Assembly (NCBI GenBank): GCA_025617745.1
Contig: CM046864.1
Coordinates: forward strand, 3,060,616 to 3,124,615
Length of the DNA: 64,000 nucleotides
Reading direction: 5' to 3'
Source of the DNA: Heliocidaris erythrogramma
Lineage: Eukaryota; Echinodermata; Echinoidea; Camarodonta; Echinometridae
The notes beneath the pieces are model-generated. The model saw nothing but the letters and a program-made list of their open reading frames with translations, was not told where the DNA came from and made no database searches. Positions 1 to 12,687 of the stretch are shown here, one piece after another. The translations under genes were made by a program, and so were the position numbers. The stretch's first letter is position 1; every line of letters begins with the position of its first letter.

Positions 1-110
1 TATGTCGCAGTTCATGCCAGTGTATCCAGCATCACATGCACAGGTGTAGGAGTCTACTCCATCTGTACATGCTCCATTCACACACGGATCAGGATCACAG
101 TCATCTATAT
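1..110 (-). CDS. EGF-like exon 1 (form S, cut by window edge)
   Basis: The last exon base and the donor lie outside the window. The acceptor AG is at 111-112. All six cysteines are present. Confidence 0.88.
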
Positions 111-433
111 CTATAAAAAGGAAAATGTCCATAGCTTTATTGACGACTCTTCAAATATGTGAAAAGAAAATTTGTTGACAAGAAAGAAAATCATAAAAAT
201 GGGGAAGTTATTTATATCTGTGAAAGGAATATGCCTATGGCTTCATTTCTTGACGGCTATTAAAACAGGGTAAAAGAAGATTTGTTTAAACAAAAAAAAA
301 TATTAAAAATGGGGAAAGTGCCATATTGATTATTTGCAATATTAAAGGAAGGAATCTTCTTTAGAATTTTTACTTTCTTTAAAAAAAAAAGAAGTTGAAG
401 AAAATGCCATATTGTGCAGACCCATGCATTTAC

Positions 434-544
434 CTATGTCGCAGTTCATGCCAGTGTATCCAGCATCACATGCACAGGTGTAGGAGTCTACTCCATCTGT
501 ACATGCTCCATTCACACACGGATCAGGATCACAGTCATCTATAT
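434..544 (-). CDS. EGF-like exon 2 (form S)
   Basis: Consensus protein, both splice sites intact. Confidence 0.9.
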
Positions 545-869
545 CTATAAAAAGGAAAATGTCCATAGCTTTATTGACGACTCTTCAAATATGTGAAAAA
601 AAATTTGTTGACCAGAAAAAAAAATCATAAAAATGGGGAAGTTATTTATATCTGTGAAAGGAATATGCCCATGGCTTCATTTCTTGACGGCTATTAAAAC
701 AGGGTAAAAGAAGATTTGTTTAAACAAAAAAAAATATTAAAAATGGGGAAAGTGCCATATTGATTTTTTGCAATATTAAAGGAAGGAATCTTCTTTAGAA
801 TTTTTACTTTCTTTAAAAAAAATTAAGAAGTTGAAGAAAATGCCATATTGTGCAGACCCATGCATTTAC

Positions 870-980
870 CTATGTCGCAGTTCATGCCAGTGTATCCAGC
901 ATCACATGCACAGGTGTAGGAGTCTACTCCATCTGTACATGCTCCATTCACACACGGATCAGGATCACAGTCATCTATAT
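870..980 (-). CDS. EGF-like exon 3 (form S)
   Basis: Consensus protein, both splice sites intact. Confidence 0.9.
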
Positions 981-1303
981 CTATAAAAAGGAAAATGTCC
1001 ATAGCTTTATTGACGACTCTTCAAATATGTGAAAAGAAAATTTGTTGACCAAAAAAAAAAAAATAAAAATGGGGAAGTTATTTATATCTGTGAAAGGAAT
1101 ATGCCTATGGCTTCATTTCTTGACGGCTATTAAAACAGGGTAAAAGAAGATTTGTTTAAACAAAAAAAATATTAAAAATGGGGAAAGTGCCATATTGATT
1201 TTTTGCCATATTAAAGGAAGGAATCTTCTTTAGCATTTTTACTTTCTTTAAAAAAAAAAAGAAGTTGAAGAAAATGCCATATTGTGCAGACCCATGCATT
1301 TAC

Positions 1304-1414
1304 CTATGTCGCAGTTCATGCCAGTGTATCCAGCATCACATGCACAGGTGTAGGAGTCTACTCCATCTGTACATGCTCCATTCACACACGGATCAGGATC
1401 ACAGTCATCTATAT
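1304..1414 (-). CDS. EGF-like exon 4 (form S)
   Basis: Consensus protein, both splice sites intact. Confidence 0.9.
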
Positions 1415-1740
1415 CTATAAAAAGGAAAATGTCCATAGCTTTATTGACGACTCTTCAAATATGTGAAAAGAAAATTTGTTGACCAGAAAAAAAATCATAA
1501 AAATGGGGGAAGTTATTTATATCTGTGAAAGGAATATGCCTATGGCTTCATTTCTTGACGGCTATTAAAACAGGGTAAAAGAAGATTTGTTTAAACCAAA
1601 AAAAAATATTAAAAATGGGGAAAGTGCCATATTGATTTTTGCAATATTAAAGGAAGGAATCTTCTTTAGAATTTTTACTTTCTTTTAAAAAAATTAAGAA
1701 GTTGAAGAAAATGCCATATTGTGCAGACCCATGCATTTAC

Positions 1741-1851
1741 CTATGTCGCAGTTCATGCCAGTGTATCCAGCATCACATGCACAGGTGTAGGAGTCTACTC
1801 CATCTGTACATGCTCCATTCACACACGGATCAGGATCACAGTCATCTATAT
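1741..1851 (-). CDS. EGF-like exon 5 (form S)
   Basis: Consensus protein, both splice sites intact. Confidence 0.9.
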
Positions 1852-2180
1852 CTATAAAAAGGAAAATGTCCATAGCTTTATTGACGACTCTTCAAATATG
1901 TGAAAAGAAAATTTGTTGACCAGAAAGAAAATCATAAAAATGGGGGAAGTTATTTATATCTGTGAAAGGAATATGCCTATGGCTTCATTTCTTGACGGCT
2001 ATTAAAACAGGGTAAAAGAAGATTTGTTTAAACCAAAAAAAAAATATTAAAAATGGGGAAAGTGCCATATTGATTTTTTGCAATATTAAAGGAAGGAATC
2101 TTCTTTAGAATTTTTACTTTCTTTTAAAAAAAATTAAGAAGTTGAAGAAAATGCCATATTGTGCAGACCCATGCATTTAC

Positions 2181-2291
2181 CTATGTCGCAGTTCATGCCA
2201 GTGTATCCAGCATCACATGCACAGGTGTAGGAGTCTACTCCATCTGTACATGCTCCATTCACACACGGATCAGGATCACAGTCATCTATAT
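2181..2291 (-). CDS. EGF-like exon 6 (form S)
   Basis: Consensus protein, both splice sites intact. Confidence 0.9.
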
Positions 2292-2620
2292 CTATAAAAA
2301 GGAAAATGTCCATAGCTTTATTGACGACTCTTCAAATATGTGAAAAGAAAATTTGTTGACCAGAAAAAAAATCATAAAAATGGGGGAAGTTATTTATATC
2401 TGTGAAAGGAATATGCCTATGGCTTCATTTCTTGACGGCTATTAAAACAGGGTAAAAGAAGATTTGTTTAAACCAAAAAAAAAATATTAAAAATGGGGAA
2501 AGTGCCATATTGATTTTTTGCAATATTAAAGGAAGGAATCTTCTTTAGAATTTTTACTTTCTTTAAAAAAAAATTAAGAAGTTGAAGAAAATGCCATATT
2601 GTGCAGACCCATGCATTTAC

Positions 2621-2731
2621 CTATGTCGCAGTTCATGCCAGTGTATCCAGCATCACATGCACAGGTGTAGGAGTCTACTCCATCTGTACATGCTCCATTC
2701 ACACACGGATCAGGATCACAGTCATCTATAT
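2621..2731 (-). CDS. EGF-like exon 7 (form S)
   Basis: Consensus protein, both splice sites intact. Confidence 0.9.
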
Positions 2732-3058
2732 CTATAAAAAGGAAAATGTCCATAGCTTTATTGACGACTCTTCAAATATGTGAAAAGAAAATTTGTTGAC
2801 CAGAAAAAAATCATAAAAATGGGGGAAGTTATTTATATCTGTGAAAGGAATATGCCTATGGCTTCATTTCTTGACGGCTATTAAAACAGGGTAAAAGAAG
2901 ATTTGTTTAAACCAAAAAAAAAAATTAAAAATGGGGAAAGTGCCATATTGATTTTTTGCAATATTAAAGGAAGGAATCTTCTTTAGAATTTTTACTTTCT
3001 TTAAAAAAAAATTAAGAAGTTGAAGAAAATGCCATATTGTGCAGACCCATGCATTTAC

Positions 3059-3169
3059 CTATGTCGCAGTTCATGCCAGTGTATCCAGCATCACATGCAC
3101 AGGTGTAGGAGTCTACTCCATCTGTACATGCTCCATTCACACACGGATCAGGATCACAGTCATCTATAT
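3059..3169 (-). CDS. EGF-like exon 8 (form S)
   Basis: Consensus protein, both splice sites intact. Confidence 0.9.
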
Positions 3170-3495
3170 CTATAAAAAGGAAAATGTCCATAGCTTTATT
3201 GACGACTCTTCAAATATGTGAAAAGAAAATTTGTTGACCAGAAAAAAAATCATAAAAATGGGGAAGTTATTTATATCTGTGAAAGGAATATGCCTATGGC
3301 TTCATTTCTTGACGGCTATTAAAACAGGGTAAAAGAAGATTTGTTTAAACAAAAAAAAAATATTAAAAATGGGGAAAGTGCCATATTGATTATTTGCAAT
3401 ATTAAAGGAAGGAATCTTCTTTAGAATTTTTACTTTCTTTAAAAAAAATTAAGAAGTTGAAGAAAATGCCATATTGTGCAGACCCATGCATTTAC

Positions 3496-3606
3496 CTATG
3501 TCGCAGTTCATGCCAGTGTATCCAGCATCACATGCACAGGTGTAGGAGTCTACTCCATCTGTACATGCTCCATTCACACACGGATCAGGATCACAGTCAT
3601 CTATAT
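3496..3606 (-). CDS. EGF-like exon 9 (form S)
   Basis: Consensus protein, both splice sites intact. Confidence 0.9.
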
Positions 3607-3933
3607 CTATAAAAAGGAAAATGTCCATAGCTTTATTGACGACTCTTCAAATATGTGAAAAGAAAATTTGTTGACCAGAAAAAAAATCATAAAAATGGGG
3701 AAGTTATTTATATCTGTGAAAGGAATATGCCTATGGCTTCATTTCTTGACGGCTATTAAAACAGGGTAAAAGAAGATTTTTTTAAACAAAAAAAAAATAT
3801 TAAAAATGGGGAAAGTGCCATATTGATTTTTTGCAATATTAAAGGAAGGAATCTTCTTTAGAATTTTTACTTTCTTTAAAAAAAAATTAAGAAGTTGAAG
3901 AAAATGCCATATTGTGCAGACCCATGCATTTAC

Positions 3934-4044
3934 CTATGTCGCAGTTCATGCCAGTGTATCCAGCATCACATGCACAGGTGTAGGAGTCTACTCCATCTGT
4001 ACATGCTCCATTCACACACGGATCAGGATCACAGTCATCTATAT
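3934..4044 (-). CDS. EGF-like exon 10 (form S)
   Basis: Consensus protein, both splice sites intact. Confidence 0.9.
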
Positions 4045-4372
4045 CTATAAAAAGGAAAATGTCCATAGCTTTATTGACGACTCTTCAAATATGTGAAAAG
4101 AAAATTTGTTGACCAGAAAAAAATCATAAAAATGGGGGAAGTTATTTATATCTGTGAAAGGAATATGCCTATGGCTTCATTTCTTGACGGCTATTAAAAC
4201 AGGGTAAAAGAAGATTTTTTTAAACCAAAAAAAAAATATTAAAATTGGGGAAAGTGCCATTTTGATTTTTTGCAATATTAAAGGAAGGAATCTTCTTTAG
4301 AATTTTTACTTTCTTTAAAAAAAAAATAAGAAGTTGAAGAAAATGCCATATTGTGCAGACCCATGCATTTAC

Positions 4373-4483
4373 CTATGTCGCAGTTCATGCCAGTGTATCC
4401 AGCATCACATGCACAGGTGTAGGAGTCTACTCCATCTGTACATGCTCCATTCACACACGGATCAGGATCACAGTCATCTATAT
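4373..4483 (-). CDS. EGF-like exon 11 (form S)
   Basis: Consensus protein, both splice sites intact. Confidence 0.9.
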
Positions 4484-4810
4484 CTATAAAAAGGAAAATG
4501 TCCATAGCTTTATTGACGACTCTTCAAATATGTGAAAAGAAAATTTGTTGACCAGAAAAAAAATCATAAAAATGGGGAAGTTATTTATATCTGTGAAAGG
4601 AATATGCCCATGGCTTCATTTCTTGACGGCTATTAAAACAGGGTAAAAGAAGATTTGTTTAAACAAAAAAAAAAATATTAAAAATGGGGAAAGTGCCATA
4701 TTGATTATTTGCAATATTAAAGGAAGGAATCTTCTTTAGAATTTTTACTTTCTTTAAAAAAAAATAAGAAGTTGAAGAAAATGCCATATTGTGCAGACCC
4801 ATGCATTTAC

Positions 4811-4921
4811 CTATGTCGCAGTTCATGCCAGTGTATCCAGCATCACATGCACAGGTGTAGGAGTCTACTCCATCTGTACATGCTCCATTCACACACGGAT
4901 CAGGATCACAGTCATCTATAT
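4811..4921 (-). CDS. EGF-like exon 12 (form S)
   Basis: Consensus protein. The frame happens to stay open far into the following intron, which is a chance read-through. Confidence 0.9.
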
Positions 4922-5249
4922 CTATAAAAAGGAAAATGTCCATAGCTTTATTGACGACTCTTCAAATATGTGAAAAGAAAATTTGTTGACCAGAAAAAAA
5001 ATCATAAAAATGGGGAAGTTATTTATATCTGTGAAAGGAATATGCCTATGGCTTCATTTCTTGACGGCTATTAAAACAGGGTAAAAGAAGATTTGTTTAA
5101 ACCAAAAAAAAATATTAAAATTGGGGAAAGTGCCATATTGATTTTTTGCAATATTAAAGGAAGGAATCTTCTTTAGAATTTTTACTTTCTTTTAAAAAAA
5201 AAATAAGAAGTTGAAGAAAATGCCATATTGTGCAGACCCATGCATTTAC

Positions 5250-5360
5250 CTATGTCGCAGTTCATGCCAGTGTATCCAGCATCACATGCACAGGTGTAGG
5301 AGTCTACTCCATCTGTACATGCTCCATTCACACACGGATCAGGATCACAGTCATCTATAT
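5250..5360 (-). CDS. EGF-like exon 13 (form S)
   Basis: Consensus protein, both splice sites intact. Confidence 0.9.
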
Positions 5361-5686
5361 CTATAAAAAGGAAAATGTCCATAGCTTTATTGACGACTCT
5401 TCAAATATGTGAAAAGAAAATTTGTTGACCAGAAAAAAAATCATAAAAATGGGGGAAGTTATTTATATCTGTGAAAGGAATATGCCTATGGCTTCATTTC
5501 TTGACGGCTATTAAAACAGGGTAAAAGAAGATTTGTTTAAACAAAAAAAAAAAATTAAAATGGGGAAAGTGCCATATTGATTATTTGCAATATTAAAGGA
5601 AGGAATCTTCTTTAGAATTTTTACTTTCTTTAAAAAAAATTAAGAAGTTGAAGAAAATGCCATATTGTGCAGACCCATGCATTTAC

Positions 5687-5797
5687 CTATGTCGCAGTTC
5701 ATGCCAGTGTATCCAGCATCACATGCACAGGTGTAGGAGTCTACTCCATCTGTACATGCTCCATTCACACACGGATCAGGATCACAGTCATCTATAT
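5687..5797 (-). CDS. EGF-like exon 14 (form S)
   Basis: Consensus protein, both splice sites intact. Confidence 0.9.
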
Positions 5798-6126
5798 CTA
5801 TAAAAAGGAAAATGTCCATAGCTTTATTGACGACTCTTCAAATATGTGAAAAGAAAATTTGTTGACCAGAAAAAAAATCATAAAAATGGGGAAGTTATTT
5901 ATATCTCTGAAAGGAATATGCCTATGGCTTCATTTCTTGACGGCTATTAAAACAGGGTAAAAGAAGATTTTTTTAAACCAAAAAAAAAAAATTTAAAATG
6001 GGGAAAGTGCCATTTTGATTTTTTGCAATATTAAAGGAAGGAATCTTCTTTAGAATTTTTACTTTCTTTTAAAAAAAAATTAAGAAGTTGAAGAAAATGC
6101 CATATTGTGCAGACCCATGCATTTAC

Positions 6127-6237
6127 CTATGTCGCAGTTCATGCCAGTGTATCCAGCATCACATGCACAGGTGTAGGAGTCTACTCCATCTGTACATGCT
6201 CCATTCACACACGGATCAGGATCACAGTCATCTATAT
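6127..6237 (-). CDS. EGF-like exon 15 (form S)
   Basis: Consensus protein, both splice sites intact. Confidence 0.9.
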
Positions 6238-6563
6238 CTATAAAAAGGAAAATGTCCATAGCTTTATTGACGACTCTTCAAATATGTGAAAAGAAAATTT
6301 GTTGACAAGAAAGAAAATCATAAAAATGGGGGAAGTTATTTATATCTGTGAAAGGAATATGCCCATGGCTTCATTTCTTGACGGCTATTAAAACAGGGTA
6401 AAAGAAGATTTGTTTAAACAAAAAAAAATATTAAAAATGGGGAAAGTGCCATATTGATTTTTTGCCATATTAAAGGAAGGAATCTTCTTTAGCATTTTTA
6501 CTTTCTTTAAAAAAAATTAAGAAGTTGAAGAAAATGCCATATTGTGCAGACCCATGCATTTAC

Positions 6564-6674
6564 CTATGTCGCAGTTCATGCCAGTGTATCCAGCATCACA
6601 TGCACAGGTGTAGGAGTCTACTCCATCTGTACATGCTCCATTCACACACGGATCAGGATCACAGTCATCTATAT
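6564..6674 (-). CDS. EGF-like exon 16 (form S)
   Basis: Consensus protein, both splice sites intact. Confidence 0.9.
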
Positions 6675-6999
6675 CTATAAAAAGGAAAATGTCCATAGCT
6701 TTATTGACGACTCTTCAAATATGTGAAAAGAAAATTTGTTGACAAGAAAGAAAATCATAAAAATGGGGGAAGTTATTTATATCTGTGAAAGGAATTTGCC
6801 TATGGCTTCATTTCTTGACGGCTATTAAAACAGGGTAAAAGAAGATTTGTTTAAACCAAAAAAAATATTAAAAATGGGGAAAGTGCCATATTGATTATTT
6901 GCAATATTAAAGGAAGGAATCTTCTTTAGAATTTTTACTTTCTTTAAAAAAAAAAAGAAGTTGAAGAAAATGCCATATTGTGCAGACCCATGCATTTAC

Positions 7000-7110
7000 C
7001 TATGTCGCAGTTCATGCCAGTGTATCCAGCATCACATGCACAGGTGTAGGAGTCTACTCCATCTGTACATGCTCCATTCACACACGGATCAGGATCACAG
7101 TCATCTATAT
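7000..7110 (-). CDS. EGF-like exon 17 (form S)
   Basis: Consensus protein. The intron upstream of the exon (plus-strand right side) has TCAAAAATG instead of TCAAATATG, a marker shared with exons 24 and 26. Confidence 0.9.
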
Positions 7111-7435
7111 CTATAAAAAGGAAAATGTCCATAGCTTTATTGACGACTCTTCAAAAATGTGAAAAGAAAATTTGTTGACCAGAAAGAAAATCATAAAAAT
7201 GGGGGAAGTTATTTATATCTGTGAAAGGAATATGCCCATGGCTTCATTTCTTGACGGCTATTAAAACAGGGTAAAAGAAGATTTGTTTAAACAAAAAAAA
7301 TATTAAAAATGGGGAAAGTGCCATATTGATTTTTTGCCATATTAAAGGAAGGAATCTTCTTTAGCATTTTTACTTTCTTTAAAAAAAATTAAGAAGTTGA
7401 AGAAAATGCCATATTGTGCAGACCCATGCATTTAC

Positions 7436-7546
7436 CTATGTCGCAGTTCATGCCAGTGTATCCAGCATCACATGCACAGGTGTAGGAGTCTACTCCATCT
7501 GTACATGCTCCATTCACACACGGATCAGGATCACAGTCATCTATAT
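7436..7546 (-). CDS. EGF-like exon 18 (form S)
   Basis: Consensus protein, both splice sites intact. Confidence 0.9.
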
Positions 7547-7872
7547 CTATAAAAAGGAAAATGTCCATAGCTTTATTGACGACTCTTCAAATATGTGAAA
7601 AGAAAATTTGTTGACAAGAAAGAAAATCATAAAAATGGGGGAAGTTATTTATATCTGTGAAAGGAATTTGCCTATGGCTTCATTTCTTGACGGCTATTAA
7701 AACAGGGTAAAAGAAGATTTGTTTAAACAAAAAAAAATATTAAAAATGGGGAAAGTGCCATATTGATTATTTGCAATATTAAAGGAAGGAATCTTCTTTA
7801 GAATTTTTACTTTCTTTTAAAAAAATTAAGAAGTTGAAGAAAATGCCATATTGTGCAGACCCATGCATTTAC

Positions 7873-7983
7873 CTATGTCGCAGTTCATGCCAGTGTATCC
7901 AGCATCACATGCACAGGTGTAGGAGTCTACTCCATCTGTACATGCTCCATTCACACACGGATCAGGATCACAGTCATCTATAT
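7873..7983 (-). CDS. EGF-like exon 19 (form S)
   Basis: Consensus protein. The acceptor tract reads CCTTTGTATAG, a variant also seen next to exons 23, 25 and 27. Confidence 0.9.
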
Positions 7984-8308
7984 CTATACAAAGGAAAATG
8001 TCCATAGCTTTATTGACGACTCTTCAAATATGTGAAAAGAAAATTTGTTGACAAGAAAGAAAATCATAAAAATGGGGGAAGTTATTTATATCTGTGAAAG
8101 GAATTTGCCTATGGCTTCATTTCTTGACGGCTATTAAAACAGGGTAAAAGAAGATTTGTTTAAACAAAAAAAAATATTAAAAATGGGGAAAGTGCCATAT
8201 TGATTATTTGCAATATTAAAGGAAGGAATCTTCTTTAGAATTTTTACTTTCTTTAAAAAAAAAAAGAAGTTGAAGAAAATGCCATATTGTGCAGACCCAT
8301 GCATTTAC

Positions 8309-8419
8309 CTATGTCGCAGTTCATGCCAGTGTATCCAGCATCACATGCACAGGTGTAGGAGTCTACTCCATCTGTACATGCTCCATTCACACACGGATCA
8401 GGATCACAGTCATCTATAT
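8309..8419 (-). CDS. EGF-like exon 20 (form S)
   Basis: Consensus protein, both splice sites intact. Confidence 0.9.
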
Positions 8420-8746
8420 CTATAAAAAGGAAAATGTCCATAGCTTTATTGACGACTCTTCAAATATGTGAAAAAAAAATTTGTTGACCAGAAAAAAAAT
8501 CATAAAAATGGGGGAAGTTATTTATATCTGTGAAAGGAATATGCCCATGGCTTCATTTCTTGACGGCTATTAAAACAGGGTAAAAGAAGATTTTTTAAAC
8601 AAAAAAAAAATTTTAAATATGGGGAAAGTGCCATATTGATTATTTGCAATATTAAAGGAAGGAATCTTCTTTAGAATTTTTACTTTCTTTTAAAAAAAAT
8701 TAAGAAGTTGAAGAAAATGCCATATTGTGCAGACCCATGCATTTAC

Positions 8747-8857
8747 CTATGTCGCAGTTCATGCCAGTGTATCCAGCATCACATGCACAGGTGTAGGAGT
8801 CTACTCCATCTGTACATGCTCCATTCACACACGGATCAGGATCACAGTCATCTATAT
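8747..8857 (-). CDS. EGF-like exon 21 (form S)
   Basis: Consensus protein. The upstream intron holds an uninterrupted run of about 20 A on the plus strand near 8928-8947. Confidence 0.9.
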
Positions 8858-9182
8858 CTATAAAAAGGAAAATGTCCATAGCTTTATTGACGACTCTTCA
8901 AATATGTGAAAAGAAAATTTGTTGACCAAAAAAAAAAAAAAAAAAAATGGGGAAGTTATTTATATCTGTGAAAGGAATATGCCCATGGCTTCATTTCTTG
9001 ACGGCTATTAAAACAGGGTAAAAGAAGATTTGTTTAAACAAAAAAAAATATTAAAAATGGGGAAAGTGCCATATTGATTTTTTGCCATATTAAAGGAAGG
9101 AATCTTCTTTAGCATTTTTACTTTCTTTAAAAAAAATTAAAAGTTGAAGAAAATGCCATATTGTGCAGACCCATGCATTTAC

Positions 9183-9293
9183 CTATGTCGCAGTTCATGC
9201 CAGTGTATCCAGCATCACATGCACAGGTGTAGGAGTCTACTCCATCTGTACATGCTCCATTCACACACGGATCAGGATCACAGTCATCTATAT
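9183..9293 (-). CDS. EGF-like exon 22 (form S)
   Basis: Consensus protein. The acceptor tract is one base shorter than in its neighbours. Confidence 0.9.
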
Positions 9294-9624
9294 CTATAAA
9301 AGGAAAATGTCCATAGCTTTATTGACGACTCTTCAAATATGTGAAAAGAAAATTTGTTGACCAGAAAAAAAAATCATAAAAATGGGGGAAGTTATTTATA
9401 TCTCTGAAAGGAATATGCCTATGGCTTCATTTCTTGACGGCTATTAAAACAGGGTAAAAGAAGATTTTTTTAAACGAAAAAAAAAAGATATTAAAATTGG
9501 GGAAAGTGCCATTTTGATTTTTTGCAATATTAAAGGAAGGAATCTTCTTTAGAATTTTGACTTTCTTTAAAAAAAAAATAAGAAGTTGAAGAAAATGCCA
9601 TATTGTGCAGACCCATGCATTTAC

Positions 9625-9735
9625 CTATGTCGCAGTTCATGCCAGTGTATCCAGCATCACATGCACAGGTGTAGGAGTCTACTCCATCTGTACATGCTCC
9701 ATTCACACACGGATCAGGATCACAGTCATCTATAT
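9625..9735 (-). CDS. EGF-like exon 23 (form S)
   Basis: Consensus protein, CCTTTGTATAG acceptor variant. Confidence 0.9.
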
Positions 9736-10061
9736 CTATACAAAGGAAAATGTCCATAGCTTTATTGACGACTCCTCAAATATGTGAAAAGAAAATTTGT
9801 TGACAAGAAAGAAAATCATAAAAATGGGGGAAGTTATTTATATCTGTGAAAGGAATTTGCCTATGGCTTCATTTCTTGACGGCTATTGAAACAGGGTAAA
9901 AGAAGATTTGTTTAAATTTTAAAAAAATATTAAAAATGGGGCAAGTGCCATATTGATTATTTGCAATATTAAAGGAAGGAATCTTCTTTAGAATTTTGAC
10001 TTTCTTTAAAAAAAAAAAAAAGTTGAAGAAAATGCCATATTGTGCAGACCCATGCATTTAC

Positions 10062-10172
10062 CTATGTCGCAGTTCATGCCAGTGTATCCAGCATCACATG
10101 CACAGGTGTAGGAGTCTACTCCATCTGTACATGCTCCATTCACACACGGATCAGGATCACAGTCATCTATAT
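10062..10172 (-). CDS. EGF-like exon 24 (form S)
   Basis: Consensus protein. First unit of an approximately 873-bp dimer that recurs at exons 26-27. Confidence 0.9.
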
Positions 10173-10497
10173 CTATAAAAAGGAAAATGTCCATAGCTTT
10201 ATTGACGACTCTTCAAAAATGTGAAAAGAAAATTTGTTGACCAGAAAGAAAATCATAAAAATGGGGGAAGTTATTTATATCTGTGAAAGGATTATGCCCA
10301 TGGCTTCATTTCTTGACGGCTATTAAAACAGGGTAAAAGAAGATTTGTTTAAACAAAAAAAATATTAAAAATGGGGAAAGTGCCATATTGATTTTTTGCC
10401 ATATTAAAGGAAGGAATCTTCTTTAGCATTTTTACTTTCTTTAAAAAAAATTAAGAAGTTGAAGAAAATGCCATATTGTGCAGACCCATGCATTTAC

Positions 10498-10608
10498 CTA
10501 TGTCGCAGTTCATGCCAGTGTATCCAGCATCACATGCACAGGTGTAGGAGTCTACTCCATCTGTACATGCTCCATTCACACACGGATCAGGATCACAGTC
10601 ATCTATAT
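10498..10608 (-). CDS. EGF-like exon 25 (form S)
   Basis: Consensus protein, CCTTTGTATAG acceptor variant. Second unit of the 873-bp dimer. Confidence 0.9.
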
Positions 10609-10934
10609 CTATACAAAGGAAAATGTCCATAGCTTTATTGACGACTCCTCAAATATGTGAAAAGAAAATTTGTTGACAAGAAAGAAAATCATAAAAATGG
10701 GGGAAGATATTTATATCTGTGAAAGGAATTTGCCTATGGCTTCATTTCTTGACGGCTATTGAAACAGGGTAAAAGAAGATTTGTTTAAATTTTAAAAAAA
10801 TATTAAAAATGGGGAAAGTGCCATATTGATTATTTGCAATATTAAAGGAAGGAATCTTCTTTAGAATTTTGACTTTCTTTAAAAAAAAAAATAAGTTGAA
10901 GAAAATGCCATATTGTGCAGACCCATGCATTTAC

Positions 10935-11045
10935 CTATGTCGCAGTTCATGCCAGTGTATCCAGCATCACATGCACAGGTGTAGGAGTCTACTCCGTCTG
11001 TACATGCTCCATTCACACACGGATCAGGATCACAGTCATCTATAT
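10935..11045 (-). CDS. EGF-like exon 26 (form S)
   Basis: Consensus protein with a synonymous GACGGA at D17-G18. Dimer partner of exon 24. Confidence 0.9.
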
Positions 11046-11372
11046 CTATAAAAAGGAAAATGTCCATAGCTTTATTGACGACTCTTCAAAAATGTGAAAA
11101 GAAAATTTGTTGACCAGAAAGAAAATCATAAAAATGGGGGAAGTTATTTATATCTGTGAAAGGATTATGCCCATGGCTTCATTTCTTGACGGCTATTAAA
11201 ACAGGGTAAAAGAAGATTTGTTTAAACCAAAAAAAAATATTAAAAATGGGGAAAGTGCCATATTGATTATTTGCAATATTAAAGGAAGGAATCTTCTTTA
11301 GAATTTTTACTTTCTTTTAAAAAAATTAAGAAGTTAAAGAAAATGCCATATTGTGCAGACCCATGCATTTAC

Positions 11373-11483
11373 CTATGTCGCAGTTCATGCCAGTGTATCC
11401 AGCATCACATGCACAGGTGTAGGAGTCTACTCCATCTGTACATGCTCCATTCACACACGGATCAGGATCACAGTCATCTATAT
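11373..11483 (-). CDS. EGF-like exon 27 (form S)
   Basis: Consensus protein, CCTTTGTATAG acceptor variant. Dimer partner of exon 25. Confidence 0.9.
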
Positions 11484-11809
11484 CTATACAAAGGAAAATG
11501 TCCATAGCTTTATTGACGACTCCTCAAATATGTGAAAAGAAAATTTGTTGACAAGAAAGAAAATCATAAAAATGGGGGAAGATATTTATATCTGTGAAAG
11601 GAATTTGCCTATGGCTTCATTTCTTTACGGCTATTGAAACAGGGTAAAAGAAGATATGTTTAAATTTAAAAAAAATATTAAAAATGGGGCAAGTGCCATA
11701 TTGATTATTTGCAATATTAAAGGAAGGAATCTTCTTTAGAATTTTGACTTTCTTTAAAAAAAAAAATAAGTTGAAGAAAATGCCATATTGTGCAGACCCA
11801 TGCATTTAC

Positions 11810-11920
11810 CTATGTCGCAGTTCATGCCAGTGTATCCAGCATCACATGCACAGGTGTAGGAGTCTATTCCATCTGTACATGCTCCATTCAAACACGGATC
11901 AGGATCACAGTCATCAATAT
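11810..11920 (-). CDS. EGF-like exon 28 (form L)
   Basis: V11L and V19I. Synonymous GATATTGAT at the start. The calcium-site residues are kept. Confidence 0.9.
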
Positions 11921-12249
11921 CTATAAAAAGGAAAATTTCCATAGCTTTATTGACGACTCTTCAAATATGTGAGAAAAAAAATTTGTTGACCAGAAAAAAA
12001 ATCATTAAAATGTGGGAAGTTATTTATATCTGTGAAAGGAATATGCCCATGGCTTCATTTCTTGACGGCTATTAAAACAGGGTAAAAGAAGATTTGTTGA
12101 AACAAAAAAAAAATTTTAAATATGGGGAAAGTTTCATATTGATTATTTGCAATATTAAAGGAAGGGATCTTCTTTAGAATTTTTACTTTCTCTTAAAAAA
12201 AATTAAGAAGTTGAAGAAAATGCCATATTGTGCAGACCCATGCATTTAC

Positions 12250-12360
12250 CTATGTCGCAGTTCATGCCAGTGTATCCGACATCACATGCACAGGTGTAGG
12301 AGTCTACTCCATCTGTACATGCTCCATTCACACACGGATCAGGGTCACAGTCATCTATAT
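12250..12360 (-). CDS. EGF-like exon 29 (A28V)
   Basis: Form S with A28V in the loop between cysteines 26 and 35. The acceptor tract is CTTTTAATAG. Confidence 0.89.
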
Positions 12361-12687
12361 CTATTAAAAGGAAAATGTCCATAGCTTTATTGACTACTCT
12401 TCAAATATGTGAAAATAAAATTTGTTGACCAAAAAAAAAAAAAAAAAAAAATTCGGGAAGATATTTATATCTGTGAAAGGAATATGCCCATGGCTTCATT
12501 TCTTGACGGCTATTAAAACAGGATAAAAGAAGATTTGTTTAAACAAAAAAAATATTAAAAATGGGGAAAGTGCCATATTGATTTTTTGCCATATTAAAGG
12601 AAGGAATCTTCTTTAGCATTTTTACTTTCTTTAAAAAAAATTAAGAAGTTGACGAAAATGCCATATTGTGCAGACCCATGCATTTAC

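Noticed and set aside
414-596. Plus-strand open frame of 60 codons repeated in most array units
   Set aside because: It is the complement of the EGF exon plus intron ends. Its conservation follows from unit identity, the cysteine-rich domain reads only on the minus strand, and the frame crosses both splice sites.
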